Positions 1 through 6,342 of a stretch of 7,560 nucleotides of DNA are shown one piece after another. The DNA is taken from contig JALUKO010000301.1 in the NCBI GenBank assembly GCA_027056525.1, positions 1 to 7,560 on the forward strand, read 5' to 3'. The notes under the pieces are model-generated. The model was not told the origin of the DNA. It saw only the letters and a list, made by a program, of their open reading frames with translations, and did no database searches. Positions within the stretch are counted from its first letter, which is position 1. The number at the start of each line of letters is the position of its first letter. This DNA comes from Helicobacteraceae bacterium (lineage in GTDB: Bacteria > Campylobacterota > Campylobacteria > Campylobacterales > Sulfurimonadaceae). The translations under genes were made by a program, and so were the position numbers.

Positions 1-323
1 TTTGGGCAAATGAGTCTTGGGGACGCTATTGGGGTTGGGATCCTAAAGAGACATGGGCACTTGTAACGATCCTCGTATATGCAGTTGTGGTTCACTTGAG
101 ATTTATCAAATCGATCTACAGTGAATTCAACTATAGTGTGATCTCGTTACTGTCCTTTACTTCAGTGATCATGACCTATTTTGGAGTGAACTACTATCTG
201 GCAGGAATGCACTCTTATGCTAAGGGTGATCCGGTACCAATACCTGATTTTGTACCTGTAACATACTTGATCATATTTGTGATCATAGCACTGGCGTACA
301 GAAACAGAAATCTGGCAAAATAG
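1..323 (+). CDS. ccsA: Cytochrome c biogenesis protein CcsA/CcsBA, C-terminal part (5' truncated)
   Basis: Only the last 106 codons are present; the first full codon in frame is at 3 and the stop is TAG at 321. The visible part opens with the tryptophan-rich signature WGRYWGWDPKET, the WWD haem-handling motif of the CcsA/CcmC/CcmF superfamily, which lies on the outer face of the membrane. Three hydrophobic segments follow. GMHSYA between the second and third matches the conserved histidine region of CcsA proteins that ligates haem. The family delivers haem across the cytoplasmic membrane and attaches it to CXXCH apocytochromes (system II). In Campylobacterota this is usually the C-terminal half of a CcsB-CcsA fusion of roughly 900-1000 residues; whether it is fused here cannot be seen. 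It heads the visible part of an operon that includes hemH, and the next gene starts 9 nt downstream. Confidence 0.93.
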   Translation, partial: WANESWGRYWGWDPKETWALVTILVYAVVVHLRFIKSIYSEFNYSVISLLSFTSVIMTYFGVNYYLAGMHSYAKGDPVPIPDFVPVTYLIIFVIIALAYRNRNLAK

Positions 324-332
324 GAAAAAGTT

Positions 333-1031
333 TTGGAGTTTAGCGGTTTTAGTAAAAAAGCTTTGCCCTTTTTAGAAGCGATCCGTCAAAACAATGATAA
401 AGAGTGGTTTGAACTTCACAGAAAAGAGTATGAGGAGTATATTTTAAATCCTTCCCGTGCTTTTGTTGAGGAGTTTGGGGAGCATCTTATGGCGTTAGAA
501 CCGACTATAAACTATGCTCCTAAAATCAACAAATCACTTTTTAGAATATACAGAGATACCAGAAGAATGGGTGCTATCAAAGTGCCTCTTAAACACCGCA
601 TAGGGGTTATCTTTTGGCAGGGAAGCGGCTCTCGTATGCAAAGCTCCTCTTTTTATCTTCACTTTTCTCCTGATGAACTCTTTGTTGCTGTTGGCGTAAG
701 GTGGTTTGAAAAACCGATGCTTGATGCGTATAGAGAATACATCAAAGATGATCTCAGACGGGAAAAACTCGCCTTAGTGTTAGAGAAGCTGAATGCAATG
801 GGCTATAAAACTGTTGAGAAGGGTTACAAAAGATTCCCTAGAGGTTTTCATGCGGATATGTTGCACAGTGAACTTGCTTTGTATAAAGGGATGGCAACAT
901 ACAAGGTGCTTGACCCTCACCTTATAGAAGATGGTGAAAAACTTATAGAGAGACTCTATAAAATATATGAAGATATGTTACCATTACAAAAAATTATATA
1001 TGATGTTAGTTTGAGAGTAAAAGAGGATTGA
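333..1031 (+). CDS. DUF2461 family protein (TIGR02453-like)
   Basis: A 232-residue soluble protein, close to the usual length for DUF2461, with no signal peptide or membrane segment. Family-like blocks are KEWFELHRKEYE (about 23-34), LFRIYRDTRR (69-78), and FYLHFSPDELFVAVG (107-121) in the middle, followed by a charged helical C-terminal half. The biochemical function of the family is not known to me, so none is assigned. The start is a TTG preceded by AGGA that overlaps the ccsA stop codon, giving a 7-nt spacing; no ATG near the N-terminus fits. It is 9 nt after ccsA and 3 nt before hemH, so it is co-transcribed with haem genes. That context hints at a link to haem or cytochrome maturation but does not prove one. 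Confidence is high for the family and low for any role. Confidence 0.88.
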   Translation: MEFSGFSKKALPFLEAIRQNNDKEWFELHRKEYEEYILNPSRAFVEEFGEHLMALEPTINYAPKINKSLFRIYRDTRRMGAIKVPLKHRIGVIFWQGSGSRMQSSSFYLHFSPDELFVAVGVRWFEKPMLDAYREYIKDDLRREKLALVLEKLNAMGYKTVEKGYKRFPRGFHADMLHSELALYKGMATYKVLDPHLIEDGEKLIERLYKIYEDMLPLQKIIYDVSLRVKED

Positions 1032-1034
1032 TAA

Positions 1035-1985
1035 TTGGCCAAAGAAGCAGTAGTACTACTCAATATGGGTGGTCCAAATAACCTTGAAGAGGTTGAGATG
1101 TTCTTAAAGAACATGTTCAACGATAAAAATATTTTAACTATGAAGAGCAATCTTCTAAGAAAGTTTATAGCAGGTATGATCACCTTCAGCAGAACAGAAA
1201 GTTCTCAAGAGATATATAGACAGCTTGGTGGAAAATCACCCTTGGTTGGGCATACACAAAGCCTTGTTGAGAAGTTGCAAAAAAGACTTGGTGAAGATGT
1301 TGTTGTTGATTTTGCCATGCGATACACTCCACCTTTTGCTCCTGAAGTGATTCAAAGGCTTAATACCAAAGAGGTTGAAAAGATCTACCTTATCCCTTTG
1401 TATCCTCAGTACTCTACAACCACAACCAAATCATCTTTAGAAGATTTTGAAGAGGCATATCATGATAGTAAAGGTGATGCTGTTTTGGTTGAGATTAAAC
1501 ATTTTTTTGAAAATACGACCTACAACAAAGCGATACTTCAGCGGATAAAAGAGAAGATGGGTGAAGATAACTATAACGATTTTGATATCATCTTCTCAGC
1601 GCACGGTCTACCTCAAAAGATAGTAGATGCAGGTGATGTGTACCAAAGACATGTCGAGCGTCATGTTGAGATCTTAAAAGGTATGCTTCAAGAAGAGGAT
1701 ATGGATTTTCATGATGTGCATTTGGCTTACCAGTCAAAAGTGGGACCAATGCAATGGCTCACACCATCCTTGGAAGATAAACTTAAAAGTGTCAGAAACA
1801 GGGGAGTTGTTATTTTCCCTCTTGCTTTTACTATAGATAACTCTGAGACCGATTTTGAACTTGAGGTGGAGTACAGAGAGATAGCGGAAGATTTTGGGTT
1901 TAAAGAGTATCGAGTATGCAGATGTCCAAACGATAGTGATCTGTTTGTTGATACTCTTTGCGAACTCTATGAAAAGATGAAGTAA
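1035..1985 (+). CDS. hemH: Ferrochelatase (protohaem ferro-lyase)
   Basis: Inserts Fe2+ into protoporphyrin IX to give protohaem, the last step of haem synthesis in the protoporphyrin-dependent route. At 316 residues it is a normal bacterial length. Visible landmarks are VVLLNMGGP (6-14), GGKSPL (65-70), YPQYSTTTT (123-131), the signature SAHGLPQKIVDAGD (188-201) with catalytic His190, YQSKVGPMQWL (232-242) and FPLAFTIDNSET (261-272) with the conserved acidic Glu271. TIDNSET, where many homologues have Asp-His-x-Glu, is what I know from Helicobacter ferrochelatase and supports a Campylobacterota origin. There is no C-terminal membrane anchor, so it is probably cytoplasmic or peripheral. The start is TTG, 3 nt after the DUF2461 stop, with an AGAGGA Shine-Dalgarno inside the upstream gene, so translation is probably coupled. 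HemH product can feed the CcsBA haem lyase made from the same operon. Confidence 0.97.
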   Translation: MAKEAVVLLNMGGPNNLEEVEMFLKNMFNDKNILTMKSNLLRKFIAGMITFSRTESSQEIYRQLGGKSPLVGHTQSLVEKLQKRLGEDVVVDFAMRYTPPFAPEVIQRLNTKEVEKIYLIPLYPQYSTTTTKSSLEDFEEAYHDSKGDAVLVEIKHFFENTTYNKAILQRIKEKMGEDNYNDFDIIFSAHGLPQKIVDAGDVYQRHVERHVEILKGMLQEEDMDFHDVHLAYQSKVGPMQWLTPSLEDKLKSVRNRGVVIFPLAFTIDNSETDFELEVEYREIAEDFGFKEYRVCRCPNDSDLFVDTLCELYEKMK

Positions 1986-1987
1986 AG

Positions 1988-2620
1988 ATGATGAAAGTCG
2001 TTATATTTGATATGGATGGAACACTGATAGATTCCAAAAAAGATATAACCATTTCCATCAACTATGTTCGAAAGCTTAACTATAATCTTCCTCCGCTTGA
2101 GGAGTCTTTTGTTGTAGAGGCCATCAACAAAGAGGTTCGTAACCTTGCACAACTTTTTTATGGTACGCAGACGTATCGCGAGAGTGACAAGGTGGTGTTT
2201 GAGCAACATTATGAAAAACAGTGCATACAAAATCCATACCTCTACGAAGGTGTTTTAGAAACACTTCACGCTTTACTTGAAGAGGGTGTGAAACTTTCCG
2301 TTGCGACCAATGCTCCTACAAAGTTTGCACAAAGGATGTTAAGCTCTTTGGATGTCGGTCATCTTTTTGATGTTATTATCGGTGCTGATGAAGTGAGTGC
2401 TTCCAAGCCCAACCCTGAGATGTTAAACAAGATCTTAAACTTCTATAACTACAGCCATGATAAACATAGAGCCTGGATGGTGGGAGATAACACAAAAGAT
2501 ATACTAAGTGCGCATAACGCAGGTATTGAAGCATTGTTTGCTACATGGGGATTTAGCCCGGAACCTCTTTATGAGCAGGTTGTCTTTAAACCTCAAGAGA
2601 TTTTAGATATCGTTTTATAA
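1988..2620 (+). CDS. HAD-superfamily hydrolase (phosphoglycolate phosphatase-like, subfamily IA)
   Basis: A 210-residue Mg2+-dependent phosphatase of the haloacid dehalogenase superfamily. All four motifs are present: I, FDMDGTLID with nucleophile Asp8 and acid/base Asp10; II, SVATNAP with Thr107; III, Lys140 in ASKPNPEM; IV, MVGDNTKDILSA with Asp167 and Asp171. An alpha-helical cap sits between motifs I and II (about residues 16-90), as in Gph and the PGMB-like group. The substrate cannot be read from sequence; phosphoglycolate phosphatase is only the nearest general label. It starts 2 nt after hemH with two adjacent ATGs (1988, 1991) and a poor Shine-Dalgarno (GTAAAG), so expression probably depends on ribosomes finishing hemH. 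It appears to be the last gene of the operon, since the next gene has a separate leader. Confidence 0.9.
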   Translation: MMKVVIFDMDGTLIDSKKDITISINYVRKLNYNLPPLEESFVVEAINKEVRNLAQLFYGTQTYRESDKVVFEQHYEKQCIQNPYLYEGVLETLHALLEEGVKLSVATNAPTKFAQRMLSSLDVGHLFDVIIGADEVSASKPNPEMLNKILNFYNYSHDKHRAWMVGDNTKDILSAHNAGIEALFATWGFSPEPLYEQVVFKPQEILDIVL

Positions 2621-2627
2621 AAATATA

Positions 2628-2652
2628 TGATAAAATAGTTTGACTTATTTTA
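2628..2652 (+). promoter_or_regulatory. Putative extended -10 promoter plus AT-rich dyad before the coiled-coil gene
   Basis: TGATAAAAT at 2628-2636 fits an extended -10 element (TGn plus TAAAAT, five of six consensus bases). No recognisable -35 box lies upstream, which is common in Campylobacterota sigma-70 promoters. Overlapping it, TAAAATAG (2631-2638) can pair with TTATTTTA (2645-2652) around a six-base loop. That AT-only stem could weakly terminate the upstream operon or simply reflect base composition. The 48-nt gap after the HAD gene, against 2-9 nt within the operon, supports a new transcription unit here. Confidence 0.4.
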
Positions 2653-2668
2653 ACACATAGGAAAGACT

Positions 2669-3916
2669 ATGTTCGATACCGATCTTTTAATAGCCTTCTT
2701 TTTGATGGCACTTTTATTTTTACGCCAAATTTATATACTCAAGCAACCTAACAAAATCAACTATGCACCGCTTATGCTAGGTATTGGTGCTTTAAGCTCA
2801 CTCATACATTTTATTGCTCACCCTGAAATACTAGATATCCTCTTATTGGTACGTGAGTCACTATTTCCTATCGTCACTGCCTTGCTTCTGTATATTGTTA
2901 TGAATATTATGCATCAAACACAGCAGTCTGAAAATGCACGTTTACAGCAGGAATTTAGTAAGCTTTTAGTGGAACAGGTTACACAGATGAAAGAGTATAT
3001 GCGAGAGTTGGAGCTTCGTATGATCAAAAATCAGGAACAAGATAGGGAAGCTCAAAAAGATATACGTGAAAAATTCATAAACGATATCAAAACGCTTGAT
3101 GCTATTCAGATAAACCAGAGTAGGTTTTTAGAGAAGTTTGATGAGATAGAAAAACTACATAAAGGTATTTCACAGAGCTTTGAGTATTTTGCAAATACAC
3201 AGCTTCCAGAGCTTGACAATGTTGTGCACAAGCATATAGATATATTACGCATAGCAGAACAGGATCATCACAATAAAGTGAAAGCATTTTTAGCGAAGGC
3301 AATCGAGAGCAGAGCAGATATCTCTGATGATATAGAGAGCTTAAAGGAGACACTACAAAGCATAAAAAATGTTTCTGATGAGATAGCACACACTATCACA
3401 CAAGAGACTGTAGAACAGCTTGCAGATGTAACGCAGGAGTTTCAAAAAGAGATTGTATCGTTAAAAACCCATGCAGAGGGTGTGAGTACATCACTTTATG
3501 AGGGTGAAAATACAATCAGTGCCATAAGGGAGCAGAGCGAACTTCTGATGAAGCAAATGGTGCTCACCTCAAATAAAATGGGTGAACTTGAAGTGCAAAA
3601 TGATGGTCTACATGATATATATACGCTCATCAAAGATCTTGTAAAGGATATGGAAGTGATCAAAGCCGATTATGTAAAATCACAATCTCAGTTAAGTCTG
3701 ATCTCAAAAGAACTGCAACATGCAGAAGATAAACAGGTCGTCAAAATGACACAGCAGATAGAGCTACTCTCAAAAACGCTCAGTCAAAGGGTTGATGAAT
3801 CATTGGAAAAACTGCATGAACATTATCATATAGCTGAGAATGATATAACGCAAAGTGTGCAGGTACTTGCTAAAAAAGCACAAATGCAAAAAGGATACTC
3901 TCAGTCTGAGAGCTAG
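2669..3916 (+). CDS. Membrane-anchored coiled-coil protein, function unknown
   Basis: I do not recognise this 415-residue protein. The N-terminus has three hydrophobic segments (about 5-24, 33-50 and 56-81). Then comes a long, strongly charged, helix-favouring region (about 84-395) rich in Glu, Lys, Gln and Leu with heptad-like spacing and almost no Pro, Gly or Cys, so an extended cytoplasmic coiled coil is likely. It ends in a short polar Ser/Gln tail. The layout resembles a chemoreceptor signalling rod, but there is no HAMP domain, no periplasmic ligand domain and no receptor tip motif, so I do not call it one. A structural, scaffolding or cell-envelope role is possible; none is shown. ATG start with AGGAAAG at 2659-2665. 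The stop TAG (3914-3916) overlaps the stop of the converging gene on the other strand. Confidence 0.8.
   Translation: MFDTDLLIAFFLMALLFLRQIYILKQPNKINYAPLMLGIGALSSLIHFIAHPEILDILLLVRESLFPIVTALLLYIVMNIMHQTQQSENARLQQEFSKLLVEQVTQMKEYMRELELRMIKNQEQDREAQKDIREKFINDIKTLDAIQINQSRFLEKFDEIEKLHKGISQSFEYFANTQLPELDNVVHKHIDILRIAEQDHHNKVKAFLAKAIESRADISDDIESLKETLQSIKNVSDEIAHTITQETVEQLADVTQEFQKEIVSLKTHAEGVSTSLYEGENTISAIREQSELLMKQMVLTSNKMGELEVQNDGLHDIYTLIKDLVKDMEVIKADYVKSQSQLSLISKELQHAEDKQVVKMTQQIELLSKTLSQRVDESLEKLHEHYHIAENDITQSVQVLAKKAQMQKGYSQSES
3888..3912 (-). terminator. Candidate terminator hairpin for the minus-strand operon, inside the opposing gene
   Basis: The 15-base CTCTCAGTCTGAGAG at 3898-3912 is a perfect seven-base-pair dyad around one central base; realistically it forms a 5-bp stem with a five-base loop. 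Reading the minus strand it begins right after the stop codon of the small membrane protein and is followed, five bases later, by a run of five T (3888-3892). On the plus strand it is followed by CTAGTTTG, a much weaker U stretch. The dyad falls in the last codons of the coiled-coil gene because the two stop codons overlap and leave no intergenic space. The gap between stem and T run makes this an imperfect intrinsic terminator. Confidence 0.4.
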
Positions 3917-4314
3917 TTTGAAAGAGAAAGAACAATAAATGCGGGATAGATAAAAAGACCTAGATAAGGCAAAAAGTTATTTATGGGAGCCAGCAGTACA
4001 AGACTTAACTCATGAGAGAGCTCTTTTTTAATAAAGACCTGCTGGATGAGCAGTATTTTTGTAGCGATATCAGCTGTTTTTATCAGAAGTAAAATCATGC
4101 TCCAAATATTATAATCACTCAGCATTGCAAACCATACGGCAAAGTAAAAAGTAGGGTGCATCACCAAAAATAAAAAGATACTTCTCTGGTAGTACTTGTA
4201 CATACGAATGAGCATTCCCATGATACTCGGAGCTTTTTGCCAGTTGATCTCAAAAAACTCAAGTAAGAGATAAAGCAGTACATAGTTGAGTATCAGCTCA
4301 TTTGTAATCATCAT
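3913..4314 (-). CDS. Small polytopic membrane protein, function unknown
   Basis: A 133-residue protein I do not recognise. Four hydrophobic segments are visible (about 5-23, 44-66, 69-91, 103-130) with positive loop residues RMYKYYQR (37-44) and KK (96-97). There is no domain motif, cysteine or obvious catalytic residue; PTFYFAVWF and APINNFLPYL are possible family marks. The start region is ATGATG (4314 or 4311), preceded on its strand by AGGA four or seven bases upstream, so the second ATG has the better spacing. Its first 17 bases lie inside the end of the diguanylate cyclase gene, in another frame, so the two are co-transcribed and probably translationally coupled. A membrane partner of the cyclase is an attractive guess from overlap alone. 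Its stop shares CTAG with the converging gene's stop. Confidence 0.75.
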   Translation of the reverse strand: MMITNELILNYVLLYLLLEFFEINWQKAPSIMGMLIRMYKYYQRSIFLFLVMHPTFYFAVWFAMLSDYNIWSMILLLIKTADIATKILLIQQVFIKKELSHELSLVLLAPINNFLPYLGLFIYPAFIVLSLSN

Positions 4315-6268
4315 CTGATCCTGAACCTTTGACCTCTTGTATGGTAGTTACTTTGTTTCTTCCGTTTTCTTTGGAGAGGTACAAAGCTTTGTCCGCAGTG
4401 TCTATGAGGTTTTCTATACTCATACCTTTCTCAAAAGTTGCCACACCAAAACTTGCCGTTATGTGCTTAATGGTTGTAAAAATATTGTTTTCTATAGTTT
4501 TACGTATTTTTTGTGCTAATTTTAGAGCTTGTTGCAGGTTTGCATGAGGAAGGATGATCAAAAATTCTTCTCCTCCCCAGCGACCGACAGTATCACCCTT
4601 GCGTATAGATGATTTTAGAAGTGTTGCAAATTCAACTAAGACCATATCTCCGATAAGGTGTCCGTATTTATCATTTATAGATTTGAAAAAATCAATATCC
4701 AGAAGTATAATACTTGAGATTTCCTGATTTCTGTGAAAACGGTAATACTGATTTTGTAACATCTCATCTATATACATGCGGTTGTGTATTTTTGTCAGCT
4801 GATCGGTGATAGAGAGATTTTTGAGTTTGAGTTCATTTGTTTTGAGTGCAGTGATATCTGTTAAATAGCCTACAAAGTTTATGATATTGTCATTTTCATC
4901 TCTGACGATCACTGTATTGTCCAGTATCCATTTTACTTTATTGCTTTTGGTAATGACCCTGTAGGGTTCATGTTTAAAAAAGTATTTTTTTTCATTTATT
5001 GCTTGGGTAACCTCATCCATAACGAGTTGCAGGTCATCGTGATGGATACAGTGGGCATAGACTATCTTGCCGTTTATAAACTCTTGAGGTGTGTATTGCA
5101 GAAGTGATTCAACACTTTTAGAAACTGAGTTGACAGTCCAGTTTTCATCGTTGTTCCATTTAAAGAGAACAGCATCGCTCAAATCAAAGAGTGAGAGAAG
5201 AATATCCTGTTCTTTTGTACGCTCTTTGATCTTTTTCTCAAGGTTTTCATTGATCTCTTGAAGCTCTTTCGTTTTTTCTTTAATCTCAGTATCTACTTTA
5301 TCTTTGAGCTGTGATGGGCGGATCGATACAAAATAGGAAAAAGGGAAGGAGATGAGAATCACCACAAGCATGATAAAAAGGAGCTTGTAAAATTCCTCCT
5401 CTATGGCATCTTCTACATACTCATCTTTAAGCTGTAAGACCATTCTTATATCTTCACCGTTGTTTAAAAAAATCTTTTTAGAGTAAAAGTTTTCTCCGCT
5501 TAATTCACTTTTGGAAACTATATCTTTGGTATTTTGATCAAAACATTCATTGATACTTTGTGAAGTACCAAGATATCTGTTCCAGCACGATTTTTTATGG
5601 GGATCTGTTAAAATGTAGCCATCTTTGTCTATAAGGTATATATCAAATAGCGGAGTATTTACAATATCGTTTAAAATCTTTTTCATAAAAATATTGACAA
5701 TTAAAATACCAACTTTTTTCCCATTATGAAACAATGGTGTCCCCACTCTAAGAACCGGTTTTCTTGGAAGTTCTATTTTACCGTGTTCCATATTGAGGTC
5801 GAGCTTTGAGTACCAGAACTGACCTTCTTTCAGTCTTATGATCTCTTGGAAGTAGTAACGGTTTTTTTTATTTTGCAGTTGCTCATCTTCGATCAAATAA
5901 GGTTTTGATCCATATGTGTCTCTTTGAACACGGATCTTTTCCATACCGTTGGCATCGATATACCTAAGTTGCATAATATTTTCAGCTGTATTTGTTATAT
6001 CGAGTAAAAAGAGCTTGCCTGTTTTATCATTGATATGTTCTTGAAATATTGCAGAGTTTTGTATAGTGAAAAGTTTGAGCTTGACATCTTCTATGTAAGA
6101 TTTAAAATAGTTGTCTCTTTCAATAAATTTTTCAGACGCTTTTTGTATGTTGATTTTTTGGATATCTTTTTTGTTTTTGACAAAAATAATAGACTGTGCG
6201 ATCAACAATAGAACCAGTCCGTAAAACACACATGTTATAAAGAGTTTATATTTAAAAGAAAAATTCAA
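4298..6268 (-). CDS. Transmembrane sensor diguanylate cyclase (Cache-like sensor, PAS, GGDEF)
   Basis: Makes the second messenger c-di-GMP from two GTP. Numbered from the TTG at 6280 (660 residues), domains are: membrane helix 12-34; periplasmic sensor about 35-298, with the Cache-like stretch LRYIDANGMEKIRVQR (105-120) and a second lobe holding Cys232 and Cys246; membrane helix 299-320; coiled coil 325-358; PAS fold about 360-480; GGDEF 488-646. The active loop RWGGEEF (567-573) is intact, metal ligand Asp528 is in LLDIDFFK, the guanine-binding pair is Asn536/Asp545 in NDKYGHLIGD, and RKGD (560-563) is a product-inhibition I-site five residues before GGEEF. No EAL domain follows. I place the start at TTG 6268 (656 residues) because GAGGT sits five bases before it, while TTG 6280 lacks a good Shine-Dalgarno. 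The signal sensed is unknown. Confidence 0.93.
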   Translation of the reverse strand: MNFSFKYKLFITCVFYGLVLLLIAQSIIFVKNKKDIQKINIQKASEKFIERDNYFKSYIEDVKLKLFTIQNSAIFQEHINDKTGKLFLLDITNTAENIMQLRYIDANGMEKIRVQRDTYGSKPYLIEDEQLQNKKNRYYFQEIIRLKEGQFWYSKLDLNMEHGKIELPRKPVLRVGTPLFHNGKKVGILIVNIFMKKILNDIVNTPLFDIYLIDKDGYILTDPHKKSCWNRYLGTSQSINECFDQNTKDIVSKSELSGENFYSKKIFLNNGEDIRMVLQLKDEYVEDAIEEEFYKLLFIMLVVILISFPFSYFVSIRPSQLKDKVDTEIKEKTKELQEINENLEKKIKERTKEQDILLSLFDLSDAVLFKWNNDENWTVNSVSKSVESLLQYTPQEFINGKIVYAHCIHHDDLQLVMDEVTQAINEKKYFFKHEPYRVITKSNKVKWILDNTVIVRDENDNIINFVGYLTDITALKTNELKLKNLSITDQLTKIHNRMYIDEMLQNQYYRFHRNQEISSIILLDIDFFKSINDKYGHLIGDMVLVEFATLLKSSIRKGDTVGRWGGEEFLIILPHANLQQALKLAQKIRKTIENNIFTTIKHITASFGVATFEKGMSIENLIDTADKALYLSKENGRNKVTTIQEVKGSGSDDDYK

Positions 6269-6273
6269 AAAAT

Positions 6274-6278
6274 ACCTC
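6274..6278 (-). promoter_or_regulatory. Shine-Dalgarno that decides the cyclase start
   Basis: On the minus strand GAGGT, a five-base match to the anti-Shine-Dalgarno, lies five bases before a TTG at 6268-6266. The more upstream TTG (6280-6278) overlaps this element itself and is preceded only by TAAGACAT. An in-frame TAA twelve bases further upstream rules out a longer protein. This favours a 656-residue product over 660. Confidence 0.6.
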
Positions 6279-6286
6279 AAATGTCT

Positions 6287-6301
6287 TATAGTTTAACTAT
6301 A
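6287..6301. promoter_or_regulatory. Perfect 15-bp dyad at the predicted cyclase transcription start
   Basis: TATAGTTTAACTATA is a seven-base inverted repeat around one base, centred at 6294, which is where transcription from the adjacent -10 (6301-6306) should begin. A dyad centred on the start site is a typical place for a repressor operator. It is AT-rich, so chance is possible, and no regulator is identified. Confidence 0.35.
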
Positions 6302-6309
6302 TTATAACA
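6301..6309 (-). promoter_or_regulatory. Extended -10 promoter for the diguanylate cyclase operon
   Basis: The minus strand reads TGTTATAAT, a perfect TATAAT with a TGn extension, and no -35 match at the normal distance. Predicted transcription would begin near 6294, about 25 bases before the preferred start codon. The same nine bases occur in front of pfkA. Because pfkA lies directly upstream on the same strand with no evident terminator between, the cyclase could also receive read-through from pfkA. Confidence 0.6.
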
Positions 6310-6312
6310 TAG

Positions 6313-6322
6313 CTGATATCAG
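6313..6322. promoter_or_regulatory. CTGATATCAG palindrome upstream of the cyclase -10
   Basis: A perfect ten-base palindrome lying six bases upstream of the extended -10 motif, in the spacer/-35 zone of the cyclase promoter. About seven perfect ten-base palindromes are expected by chance in a window this size, so its interest comes from position only. Confidence 0.25.
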
Positions 6323-6342
6323 AGAGATGTTTGAGTATGCAG

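Noticed and set aside
268..286. Two TGATCAT copies 12 bp apart
   Set aside because: They lie in the last membrane helix of CcsA and are explained by Leu-Ile/Val-Ile codons.
956..1183. Open frame of 75 codons on the minus strand
   Set aside because: It lies across the ends of the DUF2461 and hemH genes in antisense, has no family resemblance, and both sense genes are well supported.
1967..2230. Open frame of 87 codons on the minus strand
   Set aside because: Antisense to the N-terminal half of the HAD phosphatase, which carries clear catalytic motifs.
3102..3389. Open frame of 95 codons on the minus strand
   Set aside because: Antisense to the coiled-coil gene; the Ser/Leu/Tyr-rich product is what reverse-complemented Glu/Lys/Gln-rich coding gives.
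2669..3916. Chemoreceptor (MCP) annotation for the coiled-coil protein
   Set aside because: No HAMP domain, no ligand-binding domain and no conserved receptor hairpin tip are visible.
4329..4547. Two open frames on the plus strand
   Set aside because: They lie antisense over the GGDEF domain, whose motifs are intact on the other strand.
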